NCBI GenBank assembly: GCA_017412715.1 | Contig: JAFPWU010000034.1 | Coordinates: 1-64,000, forward strand | DNA: 64,000 nt | Reading direction: 5' to 3' | Source: Clostridia bacterium | GTDB taxonomy: Bacteria > Bacillota > Clostridia > Christensenellales > Aristaeellaceae | In this document: in pieces, positions 55,406 to 64,000 of the stretch | Layout: every line of letters starts with the position of its first letter | How positions within the stretch are numbered: position 1 is the first letter of the stretch | Translations under genes and position numbers: made by a program | The notes under the pieces: generated by a model | What the model saw: the letters and a program-made list of their open reading frames with translations, nothing else | Databases searched by the model: none | Told to the model about the DNA's origin: nothing

Positions 55406-55810
55406 ATGTCTTTAACCATGAGGATCCTGCTGATCGCCGGATCCCTGCTGACCGCCTTCTACGTGCTGCGCCGGGTTCGCCGGAGCCGGATGCGCACGGA
55501 GGATTCCATCTTCTGGCTTTCCTTCAGCCTGATTCTGGTGCTGATGGGGCTGTTTCCCGGCCTGGTGACCTCGCTGGCCGCCTTCATGGGGGTAATCAGC
55601 GCCGCGAACCTGGTTTTTCTGATCGTGATCTTTTTCCTGCTGATCAAGCTTTTCCTGATGGACCAGCGGATTTCGGCCCTGCAGCGCCAGGTGACGGAAA
55701 CCGCTCAGACGGTGGCTGTCCAGGCGGTGAACAGAGTTTCCTCCGGGGATGAGAAAAAAGCGGCGAACGGCGGTCAGGATGATACGGACGCGGGGAACAT
55801 ACGGGCATGA
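55406..55810 (+). CDS. DUF2304-like small membrane protein
   Basis: Two or three hydrophobic helices (about 5-25, 33-57, 62-82) and a C-terminal coiled, charged tail, 134 residues. The MRTEDSIFWLSFSLILVLMG pattern matches DUF2304 proteins, which often follow a GT2 polyprenyl-sugar synthase. ATG 55406 has only a weak ribosome-binding site. Its stop overlaps the next start. Confidence 0.75.
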   Translation: MSLTMRILLIAGSLLTAFYVLRRVRRSRMRTEDSIFWLSFSLILVLMGLFPGLVTSLAAFMGVISAANLVFLIVIFFLLIKLFLMDQRISALQRQVTETAQTVAVQAVNRVSSGDEKKAANGGQDDTDAGNIRA

Positions 55811-57264
55811 GGAAGAAAGATATCGGGGGCCGGAGGGATCTCCGCTTCAGCGGTCGGTATCCTGAGGGGATCAGGAAAAGGTGGGGCATCTGGGCCTGGA
55901 GCGCTTTGCTGGCTCTCCTGTGCACATTGATCACCTATCCCGGGATCTGGTATTCGGATTCCTACGTGCGCGTCACCACGGGATACGCGGTGATGAACTC
56001 TGTCAAAACCACATTTACCGGGCATCCTGCGCCCCTGTATACCCATAATGCCTTTACCGTAATCCCTTCTTTTTTTATCGGCCTCAGCCTGGTGACCACC
56101 GGGCATCCGGCCCTTTATACCTTCTTCCAGGCCTTTGGCTTTTTTGCGGCTGTTTTTCTGCTGATTCAGGAGCTTGATCCCCCCTTCGCAAAGGGTCAGT
56201 GCGTGCTTTTCGCTCTGTGTCCGGTGATCTACGGGGCGTCCGTATACTACGAGGCCAATGTAGGCAGCCTGATCGGCCTGATCATGCTGGTGCTGCTGTT
56301 TCGCCGCTGCGGGGCGGAGAAGAACCGGACGGATCGGGGGATTGAATTCTGCCTGACCGCCTTCGCTTCTCTGGTTACCTTCGGATATCGCACCAATGCC
56401 CTCACCGTTCTTCCCGTGCTCATCCTGTATCTGATTCTGTCCGCGAAAAAAAGGCGCGCGGGGAAGCTTCTTGCCCTGTGCGCCCTGGTCCTTGGCATCG
56501 GGCTGACCTGGGCGATTCCGAAGGCCTTTCAGGTGATCGGGGAATCGAACGCCAGCACCGGCTTCGTATGGGAAATGCTGACCACTATTCAGCGGATGGA
56601 TGAAAAAGACCGGACGGAGTATCTGGACTATCTGGATGATCTTGGCGGAGAAGGGGCGACGCTGGAAGCGCTTGAAAGCAGCACGGAGGATTCCGTGGAT
56701 AATTTCATGTGGGGAACCCGCCTGAACACCGAGACCCTTTCCGCGCCGGGCGCTTTTACGCGGGTGGTGCAGAAGTATATCCGGCTGATTCTGGAAAGAC
56801 CGGGGGACTGGCTGCGCATGAAATCGGATTTTGTGGCGCGGGCCATGGGGATTACGGCGCCTCTGGATCTGTACGAATACGCCTATGACCGATGGGGCAG
56901 GATGGCGGAGTATGGCATGGCGGATTCCGCTCAGCGCAGGCTTTTCCATGCCTCGGTGATCCGGGCAAACGACCTGCTGGGCATATTTACCTGCAGGCCC
57001 TGGGTTGCCTTTCTGGTTTCCGCGGCGCTTCTCATCGTCGAAACCGTCCGCAAAAACAGAAAGCGGGGCCTGTATGCCCAGCTGTTCTGGCTTGCCGTCT
57101 TTTATTACGCGGCCTATCTGATGATGATTGTTGTCTTCCAGCAGCGGATGTTCTATCCGTCCCTGCTGCTCCTGCTCGTTATGGACGGGGCCGTCCTGCT
57201 GGAATGGGCAGGACGCCTGCGGTCGGCGGTTCAGGAGCGAAGGACAGGTCAGGGACGCGCATAG
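55807..57264 (+). CDS. Polytopic membrane protein, GT-C-type glycosyltransferase-like
   Basis: A 485-residue protein with about ten hydrophobic segments. An early extracytoplasmic motif (WYSDSYVRVTTGY) contains acidic residues, as in GT-C enzymes that use polyprenyl-linked sugars. Overlaps the DUF2304-like gene by four bases (ATGA). The acceptor is unknown. Confidence 0.65.
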   Translation: MRKKDIGGRRDLRFSGRYPEGIRKRWGIWAWSALLALLCTLITYPGIWYSDSYVRVTTGYAVMNSVKTTFTGHPAPLYTHNAFTVIPSFFIGLSLVTTGHPALYTFFQAFGFFAAVFLLIQELDPPFAKGQCVLFALCPVIYGASVYYEANVGSLIGLIMLVLLFRRCGAEKNRTDRGIEFCLTAFASLVTFGYRTNALTVLPVLILYLILSAKKRRAGKLLALCALVLGIGLTWAIPKAFQVIGESNASTGFVWEMLTTIQRMDEKDRTEYLDYLDDLGGEGATLEALESSTEDSVDNFMWGTRLNTETLSAPGAFTRVVQKYIRLILERPGDWLRMKSDFVARAMGITAPLDLYEYAYDRWGRMAEYGMADSAQRRLFHASVIRANDLLGIFTCRPWVAFLVSAALLIVETVRKNRKRGLYAQLFWLAVFYYAAYLMMIVVFQQRMFYPSLLLLLVMDGAVLLEWAGRLRSAVQERRTGQGRA

Positions 57265-57279
57265 GATGGCCCCCCCTCT

Positions 57280-58464
57280 TTACCGCAATTCCTCCTGCCT
57301 GCCGGCGGATCTGACGGTGATGAAGGCAACTCCAGCATAACAGGCCAGGTTGACCAGGGACTTGAGTTCCCAGGACAGCGGGGTTTTAAACAGAAGGCCT
57401 GAAGCGTAGATCTCCGTTTCAAGGAACAGGAGCCCAAGGGCAGCGGGAATCAGCTCGGGCTTCACAAAGCATGCGAACAGGATAAAAATCACGGCGGGAT
57501 ACGCGTATCGGTCATGCATGGAAGGCAGGAAGAAGACGCAGGTATACAGCATCCACGCGGCTGTCAGCAGCAGAGCTGCGCTGTCCATTTTCTCCCGTCG
57601 AATAAAACACAGCATAATGAGCCCCAGAAGGATCACGGTCACGGCGATGCACAGGGGGTATACCTCCTGATAGTGATCCGATCCGTCAAAGGTAAAGTTT
57701 TTCACCAGGAGAAGCCAGAAGGACGGGTAGTTCCAGCTGATTTTCGGTTCCTCCGCGATGATCTGGTCCTGGTAGACGGTAAACAGGGAGCTGATGCTTC
57801 TGCCCTGAAGGAGAGCGCCCAGGCTGAGCACAATGATCGGAATCAGGGCCAGCAGAAAATGCAGAATCGAAATTTTCCGGCTCCAGACATAGTAAAAAAT
57901 CAAAAACGGGAGGAAAAAGACCGCCTGCAGCTTAAAAGCGAAGGAACATCCGTACATCAGGAAAGCGGCCGGGTACCTGTTTTTCATAAGAAGGACAAAG
58001 GAAGCCACCATAAAAAAAGTGAAAATGGAGTCGCACTGGCCCCAGGCGGCGGAATTTAACAGAACAGTGGGCAGCATGATGACGGCCGTGTAGGAAACAC
58101 AGGCCTTCGTTCTGTTCTTTGTCAGCTCATATACGCCTGCCCCCACCGCGACGCCCAGGGCATAATCAAAGAAAATAGAAAGCCCCTTATAGGCATAAAT
58201 GGGAATAATCGGCAGGTAGGTCAACAGCGCGATGGCCGTCTGATAGGGAATATTATAGTTTCCGATCTGGACGGAGAGGGCTTTGATTCCGCCCAGGGAA
58301 TCGATGACATCATACCAGGGAAGCAGGCAGCTCTGCATGTCCCCGCTGACAATAGTGCGCAGGCCGTACCGCGCCCAGAGGGAGAGCAGGGTTGAAACCG
58401 CGATGAGAAACTTCAGCCTGTGCTGGATGATCCAATCCCAGCATCTTTTTTCCGCGCGCGTCAT
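57280..58464 (-). CDS. Polytopic GT-C-type mannosyltransferase-like protein
   Basis: 394 residues with about ten hydrophobic segments. The first loop has SGDMQSCLLPWYD, an acidic motif like the catalytic one of GT-C transferases, and AAWGQCDSIFTFF follows, as seen in PIG-M/ArnT-like families. It ends 16 bases from the convergent upstream gene. Its ATG overlaps the acyltransferase stop by four bases. Confidence 0.7.
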   Translation of the reverse strand: MTRAEKRCWDWIIQHRLKFLIAVSTLLSLWARYGLRTIVSGDMQSCLLPWYDVIDSLGGIKALSVQIGNYNIPYQTAIALLTYLPIIPIYAYKGLSIFFDYALGVAVGAGVYELTKNRTKACVSYTAVIMLPTVLLNSAAWGQCDSIFTFFMVASFVLLMKNRYPAAFLMYGCSFAFKLQAVFFLPFLIFYYVWSRKISILHFLLALIPIIVLSLGALLQGRSISSLFTVYQDQIIAEEPKISWNYPSFWLLLVKNFTFDGSDHYQEVYPLCIAVTVILLGLIMLCFIRREKMDSAALLLTAAWMLYTCVFFLPSMHDRYAYPAVIFILFACFVKPELIPAALGLLFLETEIYASGLLFKTPLSWELKSLVNLACYAGVAFITVRSAGRQEELR

Positions 58465-59585
58465 GGTTTCTTTTCTCCTTCAAAGGATTCGATCCTCCGA
58501 TCCGCAGACTTGGCGAGACGACGGACCAGGGGCATATAGTTTCTTTCCAGCAGACAGGTTCTGGCCAGTTCGATCAGAATGGAAATGATAAAGATCGCGG
58601 CGATTTCTCCCAGACAGCGAAGAATCAGCAGGGGGTCGCCGATGTATTCCCTGTTTCGGAACAGATCCAGCCACATGGGATAACGGACGGAGGTGTGTTC
58701 GGAAACCAGGTAGACCGCAAAGGACGCGGAGGATACGGCGTTGAGGAAAGGCCGGGGCTTGATCCGCAGCTTGCTGAACCCAAGGAAGAGGAAAAAGGAA
58801 AGGAAGGGCATGGGAAAGCGCTGGAAGCTGAAGAAATAGTAGCGCATCTCTCCAAAGGGTCCGTGCCCGGCGCCAAGGGTATCAATTAGCACGATAATCA
58901 GGTAGGCCAGCACAAAGCAGGAGGCGGCCAGGGCAATCAGCTTTCCGGCGGACAGCCTGGTCCGGATGCCGTACAGCCGAAGATACGCCGCAAGAGAGTA
59001 AACGAATATGAACCACAGCAGATAATTGCCCTCAAAGACGGTTCCGGTCAGCGTGGGCATGACGCACCAGCAAAAGCCGGTCACCGCGAGGAAAACCAGA
59101 AACTGCTTCCGGCTGAAGGCTTTCAGCAGCATGTTCAGAAAAGGAGAGAGGAGCGTAAGAACAAAGTAGGTGCTGGCGAACCACCACCGGCCGGAGGCAA
59201 CGGGAAGGGCGTGCCGGATGATCCCTCCGAAGGAAAGAGGCATCCATCCCGCCAGGACGAAAACCAGATAAATGCCCATGGAATAAAAAAACAGCTGCAG
59301 CCAGAACTGAATCAGCTTCGCGGTTTTAAAGCCCCGGGACTGAATGCGAAAGTAGCCGGTCAGGAGCACGAAGATATTCACGCTGTTATATCCGAGGAAC
59401 TCGAAAAATTCGATCCACAGCCTGTTCGCGCTGGCGTCCGAGGGAAGAAATTCAAACCCGCTGTGTGCGCCGAAATGGTTTCCTACCACGAACACCATGG
59501 CCAGGAGCCGTAAAATCTCAAATCCGGACTGACGGGAAGTATTTTCCTTCAGCCGATCAGGTTCATGACCTGCCAATACTGTCAT
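58461..59585 (-). CDS. Acyltransferase family 3 (OafA-like)
   Basis: Integral membrane O-acyltransferase of 374 residues with about ten helices. The early catalytic-type motif GFEILRLLAMVFVVGNHFG and following helices are typical of the family that O-acetylates surface sugars. The C-terminus is polar and cytoplasmic. First gene of a two-gene minus-strand operon with the GT-C-like gene. Confidence 0.88.
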   Translation of the reverse strand: MTVLAGHEPDRLKENTSRQSGFEILRLLAMVFVVGNHFGAHSGFEFLPSDASANRLWIEFFEFLGYNSVNIFVLLTGYFRIQSRGFKTAKLIQFWLQLFFYSMGIYLVFVLAGWMPLSFGGIIRHALPVASGRWWFASTYFVLTLLSPFLNMLLKAFSRKQFLVFLAVTGFCWCVMPTLTGTVFEGNYLLWFIFVYSLAAYLRLYGIRTRLSAGKLIALAASCFVLAYLIIVLIDTLGAGHGPFGEMRYYFFSFQRFPMPFLSFFLFLGFSKLRIKPRPFLNAVSSASFAVYLVSEHTSVRYPMWLDLFRNREYIGDPLLILRCLGEIAAIFIISILIELARTCLLERNYMPLVRRLAKSADRRIESFEGEKKP

Positions 59586-59879
59586 GGGGTGCCCTCCTTG
59601 GCGCTTATGGAATTGAGGCCGGAGGGATCCTCCCGGCCCCTTCGCCTTTGCTCCGGCGGGGGCAGCAGAACAGCATACATCGGCTTTTCCTTCAGCCCAT
59701 TGCTCCGGCTCCCGCCGCAGAAAGCGGATTGATTCAGCGTTTTCTTATACTATACTACGCGGGTTGAAAAGTCAACGAACGGGAGGGCGGCAGACCGGGG
59801 CTTTTTGCGGCTCAGCTATTGAAATATTTGCATTCCCGTATTATGATCACTCCTGTGAACCCGGGAAGGAGGAAAAAGA
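59586..59879. other. Intergenic region between divergent polysaccharide genes
   Basis: It holds the acyltransferase promoter (59747-59775), a 16-base element ATTCAGCGTTTTCTTA (59732-59747) repeated at 61583-61598, and the ribosome-binding site of the GtrII-like gene. I see no gene. Confidence 0.5.
59747..59775 (-). promoter_or_regulatory. Promoter of the acyltransferase operon (minus strand)
   Basis: TTGACT (59775-59770) and TAGTAT (59752-59747) are 17 bases apart on the minus strand; an overlapping TATAGT could serve as an alternative -10. Confidence 0.6.
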
Positions 59880-61478
59880 ATGCTTCGCAAGGAACGCCTG
59901 GGGCAGCGCCTGCAGGCCGTGGATCAAATGCTTGACGGGAAATTCCGGCTCCGGCTTCCGCCCGAGCTGTGCGCGGCCCTGGCCGGGGCGCTGTTCTTTG
60001 GTCTGCTCTCCCAGGGAATGGGGCTGTTCAATAAATTTTCCTGGCATGACGATATCTTTTCCCTGTTCATGACCGGGACCGCCATTCCCCTGGGCCGCTG
60101 GATGCTGCATGTGCTGGCGGAGCTGGAGAGATGGTTCTACGGAAACGGCTATTTCAGCCTTCCGCTGGTGAACGGGATGATTTCCCTGCTGTGCATCGGG
60201 CTTTCCGCCGGACTGATGGCGCGGTATTTTCAGATCCGCTCCCGGACGCTCTGCGTCCTGCTGGGAGGCGTGATGGCCTCCTTCCCCGTGATTACCTCGC
60301 TCTTCGGATTTATGTATACCGTCCATTTCTATATGCTGGCGCTGCTGATGCTGACCGCCGGCTGCGTTCTGATCTGCGGGGAGGGAGCCTGGTGGAAAAA
60401 AGCGGCGGGGGTGTTGCTTTGCGGATGCTCCGTCGGCGTTTATCAGGCCTTCATCCCGGTGATGCTCATGATGGTGCTGACGGATCAGATCATGTTCCTC
60501 TGCCGGCGGGAAGAAAAGCTGGCGGCCTGGGGAAAGCGCGCGGCAATCCGGGCCCTTTGCGTGGCTGCCGTAATGGGGGTCTACTTTCTCGGCAACGAGT
60601 ACTTCCTGCGCACCAGGAATCTGCAGCTGGACGACTATCTGGGCATCGACCAGATGGCGCTTGGAGGTCCGGGGGTTTATCTGGAGAGGGCGGTCACCGC
60701 CTACAGGGAATTTTTTCTTCCCTCCCACTTTGTGCTGTGGGACATGTATCCCCAGGCGGTGTTTAATCTGTACCGCATGATGCTCTGCCTGGATCTGGTG
60801 CTGAGCGCCGGATGGGTGCTCCGGACCTGGAAAAAGAGCCCGGGAAGAGCGCTTTTCCTTTGTGCTGCCCTGGCCCTGGTGCCCCTTGGATGCAATTTTG
60901 TCTTCGTCATGAGCGAGGAGGTTCACAGCCTGATGGTTTACGGGCAGGTGATGCAGGTGCTTCTGCTGATCTGCCTGGCGGACTGGCGGGAAGGGCTGGG
61001 CCTTCCCCTGTCCAGGCTTTTCTCCCGGGGCACGGCGCTGATTCTTGCGCTGTGCTGCGTCATGTACGTCCGGTATGACAATCAGTGCTATATGAAGACC
61101 GCCTTCCAGCAGCAGGAGGCCATCTCCTGGAATACCACGCTGGTTTCCCGGATCGAATCCGCCGAAGGGTTCCGGGACGAGCTGCCGGTAGCATACATCA
61201 ACCGGCGGAATATGAAGGACCGCAATCTGTACAATCTGACGGAGCTGGATTTCCTTTCGCTGGGAACCTACGACGCGAACATTCAGGAATATCTGAACGA
61301 CTGGGCCTGGGAGCAGTTCCTGGCCCGCTGGTGCGGCTTTCAGGCGGAAAGGGCCGATCAGTCCCTGGTGGAGGACTGGCCGGAGGTGAAGGCCATGCCG
61401 GTCTATCCGGATGACGGATCCATACAGGTGATCCGGGACGTGGTGGTGGTAAAGTTCGGTGAGGGAACCGGGGAGTAA
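59880..61478 (+). CDS. GtrII-like membrane glucosyltransferase
   Basis: 532 residues with about ten hydrophobic segments and the start WHDDIFSLF, an Asp-Asp motif typical of the GtrII group that adds glucose to surface polysaccharide outside the membrane. The soluble C-terminal part (about 410-532) is likely extracytoplasmic. AAGGAGGAAAAA precedes the ATG. It is followed by a stem-loop. Confidence 0.75.
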   Translation: MLRKERLGQRLQAVDQMLDGKFRLRLPPELCAALAGALFFGLLSQGMGLFNKFSWHDDIFSLFMTGTAIPLGRWMLHVLAELERWFYGNGYFSLPLVNGMISLLCIGLSAGLMARYFQIRSRTLCVLLGGVMASFPVITSLFGFMYTVHFYMLALLMLTAGCVLICGEGAWWKKAAGVLLCGCSVGVYQAFIPVMLMMVLTDQIMFLCRREEKLAAWGKRAAIRALCVAAVMGVYFLGNEYFLRTRNLQLDDYLGIDQMALGGPGVYLERAVTAYREFFLPSHFVLWDMYPQAVFNLYRMMLCLDLVLSAGWVLRTWKKSPGRALFLCAALALVPLGCNFVFVMSEEVHSLMVYGQVMQVLLLICLADWREGLGLPLSRLFSRGTALILALCCVMYVRYDNQCYMKTAFQQQEAISWNTTLVSRIESAEGFRDELPVAYINRRNMKDRNLYNLTELDFLSLGTYDANIQEYLNDWAWEQFLARWCGFQAERADQSLVEDWPEVKAMPVYPDDGSIQVIRDVVVVKFGEGTGE

Positions 61479-61496
61479 ACGCCCCGGGACGGAAAG

Positions 61497-61526
61497 AATC
61501 CGCGCTGCCATCTGGCAGCGCGGATT
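61497..61526 (+). terminator. Strong stem-loop after the GtrII-like gene
   Basis: AATCCGCGCTGCC pairs perfectly with GGCAGCGCGGATT around an ATCT loop, 13 bp. The T run is weak (GCTTAT), so termination is probable but not certain. Confidence 0.7.
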
Positions 61527-61595
61527 GCTTATATTCGGACTGAAACCGCCTTCGCTCCGGAGGATTTCAGCCCGGGGCAATTATTCAGCGTTTTC

Positions 61596-62483
61596 TTAAA
61601 TGTTCATGAGCATGGTGTATTCGGTATCCCGCCCTGGGGACACAAAAGCCTTCCGGTCATCCGGGCCGTATTCCTCCGTAAGCTCGGAGGGCAGGGAACG
61701 TCCGGGATGGGAAAGCACTTCCAGATAAACCCCTTTTTTCCCGGCGTAGCGCTGCATTTTCGGCAGCAGCAGGCGGACCCGTTTCAGATCCATTTCTCCC
61801 GTCAAGGCCACGCCGAAGACTCGCCCCGTGCTGATTTTCAATTTTTTCAGCTTTCTTCTGACGGAATGGCCCAGGATATTCAGGATCAGGTTTTTCGCCA
61901 GGTTGACCGGAGAAATGGTTCCTACGACTCCCGGGGTCAGGAAGAACATGGAAAGGGGCTCCGCGGTGCAGCGGATAAAGCTCACCCGATTTAACAGTTT
62001 CATTCTGTCCAAAGCATCCGTCAGGGCGTCGAAAACCAGAGGGATCATCTGCGTGTGCACATGCCCGTCCACCCGAAGGGCCAGCGGCGAACCCTGATCG
62101 TCCCTCAGATCCTCAGTCTGCTCCAGAAAAGCCCGGATCTGGGTTTCAATTTCAGCGGAAAAGGCGGCCCGCAGGGCCTTTCTGCCGCCTCCGGGAATCA
62201 GGCCGCGAAGGAAAATCCCGGGCCAGGAGTTCTGCATCAGAGATCCGGGTTCCTGCCTTGAAAGCCAGTATCCGTCGATCAGATTGATATGCACCGACAG
62301 AAGGGGTTTCCGTTCAAGGCTGTCCCAGCCGGCCCGGAGAAGGTCCATGCATTCCCCGAAGCAGCCCATATTTGTAATCACGCTGAAGCTGTTGATCCGC
62401 CCGGCCTGCGCCAGAGACAGAATGCGCCTGGAATTCTCAAGGGTTCCGGCATAGTCATCCGCGTGAAAATCAAGTCTGTTCAT
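61596..62483 (-). CDS. YdjC/ChbG-family carbohydrate deacetylase
   Basis: 295 residues, metal-dependent deacetylase family. The N-terminal DFHADDYAG holds the catalytic Asp pair; SVHINLID and RVDGHVHTQMIP supply the metal histidines. ATG 62483 follows GGGGGA. Family members remove an acetyl group from N-acetylated sugars. Placed among surface-polysaccharide genes, so it may tailor a glycan, but chitobiose-type use is possible. Confidence 0.88.
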   Translation of the reverse strand: MNRLDFHADDYAGTLENSRRILSLAQAGRINSFSVITNMGCFGECMDLLRAGWDSLERKPLLSVHINLIDGYWLSRQEPGSLMQNSWPGIFLRGLIPGGGRKALRAAFSAEIETQIRAFLEQTEDLRDDQGSPLALRVDGHVHTQMIPLVFDALTDALDRMKLLNRVSFIRCTAEPLSMFFLTPGVVGTISPVNLAKNLILNILGHSVRRKLKKLKISTGRVFGVALTGEMDLKRVRLLLPKMQRYAGKKGVYLEVLSHPGRSLPSELTEEYGPDDRKAFVSPGRDTEYTMLMNI

Positions 62484-62660
62484 TCGTCCCCCATCTCTCC
62501 GTCCGTCAGCTTTGCCAGGGCTCCTGTCAGGGAAAGCCCGGCATTCCGCAGGACTGCCCAACCCGTCAGCCCCTCGACAAAGCCAGGCTGATTATATCAT
62601 CAGGGAGGATTGATTTCAACCGTATCCTTTTTTGCGCCTTTCGCGTGCTCCCGGAGGAAG

Positions 62661-62690
62661 TTGACGGCGCCTGAAACTCTACGGTATAAT
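62661..62690 (+). promoter_or_regulatory. Promoter of the GT2/flippase operon
   Basis: TTGACG (62661-62666) and a perfect TATAAT (62685-62690) are 18 bases apart, giving a leader of about 80 bases. Confidence 0.85.
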
Positions 62691-62776
62691 AACAGATCGG
62701 ACCAGAGAGGCTGCCCGGGACGGAATCGGGCGGGCTGAAGCGGGCTGGCCGTCAGTTCTTGAAGGAGTATCGGCGG

Positions 62777-63811
62777 GTGAAGATTTCCTTTCTTGTGACC
62801 TATTATCAGCAGGAGAAATACGTAAGGGAAAGCATGGAGAGCCTGCTGGCGCTGGAGAAGCCCCCGGAATGGGAGATTCTGATCGGGGACGACGGTTCTT
62901 CGGACGGAACAGCGGAGGCCGCGCGGGCTTATGTAAGAAGGGATCCGGAACATATCCGGCTTTTTGTCATGGACCGGGATCCCGGGCGGAAATACAACCC
63001 GGTGGAGCGGGCCAGCCGCAACCGGCTGAACCTGCTGCGCCACGCGGCGGGAGACTGCTACTGCCTGATGGACGGGGATGATTTCTATTCGGAAACGGAC
63101 TTCATCCCCCAGGCGATCCGCGTGCTGGAAAGCAGCCCGGAGGTTCATGCGGTCGCCTTCGACACCTGGATGTATCGGGAAGGGCAGCCCCGGAAGGCGC
63201 CCCGGCCCGGGAAGGACATTCCGGTTCCGGTCCGCCGGAAGAAGTACCTGAGATGGCAGTATACCCACGCGGGGGCCTGCGTGTTTCGAAACGCGATCAC
63301 GCCGGAGCGGCTGGAGAAGCTGGAAAAGCTGGGATACTTTGACGATAACGATATTATGCTGAACGCGCTGAACGGGGGCAGGCTGGTCTGGATCCACAGG
63401 CCGGTTTATGCCTACCGGCAGGCGGAGGGCAGCGTATACACCTCCATGCGGCCGGAGGAGCGCGCAGCCCTGAATCTGGCGGGGCTGGCCGCTTGCCGGC
63501 AGATCATGGATCCCCGCTGGGAAGAGGACGTGACAGCCCGGTTTGCCACCGCGGTCTGGATGGGATGGTTCCTGCGGAACAGGCCGCGGCCGGAGCTGGC
63601 GCCCCATCGGTATCAGGCCTACCTGGACGCCTGCTGCCGCATGGGCTTTCCGGAGGGAGAGCGCCTGATGAATTACGCCAGCCTGGATAAAAAGGAGCGC
63701 CGGAGCCTGCGCAGATGGGTTTGTCATGTCGGGCGGCTGAGCCCGCCCCGGGTGCTTTACGGGTGGCTTCAGGTGAAGGCCGGGGGGAAAAAAAGTGAAC
63801 AGACAGATTAG
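62777..63811 (+). CDS. Glycosyltransferase family 2
   Basis: GT-A glycosyltransferase of 344 residues. ISFLVTYYQQEKYVRESMES, GDDGSSDGT and CLMDGDDFY (DxD-type) are in family order. The GTG start at 62777 follows AAGGAG by nine bases; the in-frame TTG at 62759 lacks a site. Overlaps the flippase gene, so it likely adds a sugar to the repeating unit exported by that protein. Confidence 0.9.
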   Translation: MKISFLVTYYQQEKYVRESMESLLALEKPPEWEILIGDDGSSDGTAEAARAYVRRDPEHIRLFVMDRDPGRKYNPVERASRNRLNLLRHAAGDCYCLMDGDDFYSETDFIPQAIRVLESSPEVHAVAFDTWMYREGQPRKAPRPGKDIPVPVRRKKYLRWQYTHAGACVFRNAITPERLEKLEKLGYFDDNDIMLNALNGGRLVWIHRPVYAYRQAEGSVYTSMRPEERAALNLAGLAACRQIMDPRWEEDVTARFATAVWMGWFLRNRPRPELAPHRYQAYLDACCRMGFPEGERLMNYASLDKKERRSLRRWVCHVGRLSPPRVLYGWLQVKAGGKKSEQTD

Positions 63812-64000
63812 CAGGGCCGTCCTGCTCTCCTTTCTTGCCCAGGGAATCGCCGTCCTGGTCAACCTGGGATATACGCCCTTTGTGATCCGGATTCTGGGGC
63901 AGAACGAATACGGGCTGTATCAGCTGGTCCAGTCGGTGGCCAACTACCTGAATCTGATGAACTTCGGCTTCACCTTCGCCTACATCAGCTTCTATTCCCG
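63795..64000 (+). CDS. Polysaccharide flippase (Wzx/MATE-like), N-terminal part
   Basis: The visible 68 residues (MNRQISRAVLLSFLAQGIAV then LVNLGYTPFVIRILGQNEYGLYQL) carry the typical first helices and the GQNEYGLYQ loop of oligosaccharide flippases. GTG start at 63795 overlaps the GT2 gene by 17 bases. The gene runs off the end of the window. Confidence 0.88.
   Translation, partial: MNRQISRAVLLSFLAQGIAVLVNLGYTPFVIRILGQNEYGLYQLVQSVANYLNLMNFGFTFAYISFYS

Overview
The window reads as a GC-rich, gene-dense Gram-positive chromosome, probably an anaerobic gut or rumen Clostridia-type Firmicute. This rests on strong AGGAGG ribosome-binding sites, short intergenic gaps, several TTG/GTG starts, classic -35/-10 promoters (several with an extended TGGTA-type -10), a SpoIID-domain protein, an AtpI-led F-ATPase operon whose c subunit carries a Na+-type ion site, and a two-gene cobalamin-dependent methionine synthase. 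I cannot name a genus from sequence alone.

Layout. 1-651 is the 3' end of gap (GAPDH). 879-4540 is a translationally coupled heterodimeric ABC exporter. 4671-11847 is a carbohydrate operon: terminator, near-perfect promoter bracketed by two LacI-type operators, two LplB/LplC-type permeases, a solute-binding protein, an intracellular GH5 glycosidase and a LacI regulator. 11809-27067 is a 15-kb hexuronate/glucuronide island bounded by two identical 38-bp palindromic repeats in direct orientation. It holds UxuB-type SDR, UxuA and a HAD hydrolase on the minus strand, a frameshifted AraC regulator, and then on the plus strand a GH2 enzyme, a ribose-type ABC transporter with two permeases, an alpha/beta hydrolase, a TIM-barrel amidohydrolase and a NagZ-like GH3. 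Its arginine codons are mostly CGC, while flanking genes favour CGG, which suggests acquisition.

27084-28346 is a decayed patch: a CAT-type acetyltransferase, a RibD-type reductase with a large internal deletion, and a frameshifted TetR remnant whose promoter still sits in a strong dyad. 28597-36291 holds a small PepSY protein, radA, a LysR regulator, glgA, a SpoIID/SH3 protein and rarA (last five on minus). 36586-44201 holds a HAD hydrolase and the complete atp operon (I-a-c-b-delta-alpha-gamma-beta-epsilon). 44359-48780 has an M18 aminopeptidase and the split metH pair. 49076-52460 encodes a secreted cysteine-peptidase-like protein, a CapA-like protein and a PlsC-like acyltransferase. 52575-64000 is a surface-polysaccharide region: rfbA, rfbB, glycosyltransferases, polytopic GT-C/GtrII-type proteins, an O-acyltransferase, a YdjC deacetylase and the start of a Wzx-type flippase.

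How the genes work together. The GH5 operon and the island are two separate import-and-hydrolyse modules: each pairs a sugar ABC transporter lacking or separate from its ATPase with glycosidases that have no signal peptide, so oligosaccharides would be imported and cut inside the cell. In the island, released glucuronate would go through uronate isomerase (not in the window), UxuB and UxuA to 2-keto-3-deoxygluconate. The most interesting points are the repeat-bounded island with beta-glucuronidase-like plus beta-hexosaminidase-like enzymes, the two-carboxylate c subunit together with a short epsilon subunit, the two-operator LacI promoter, and the broken regulators.
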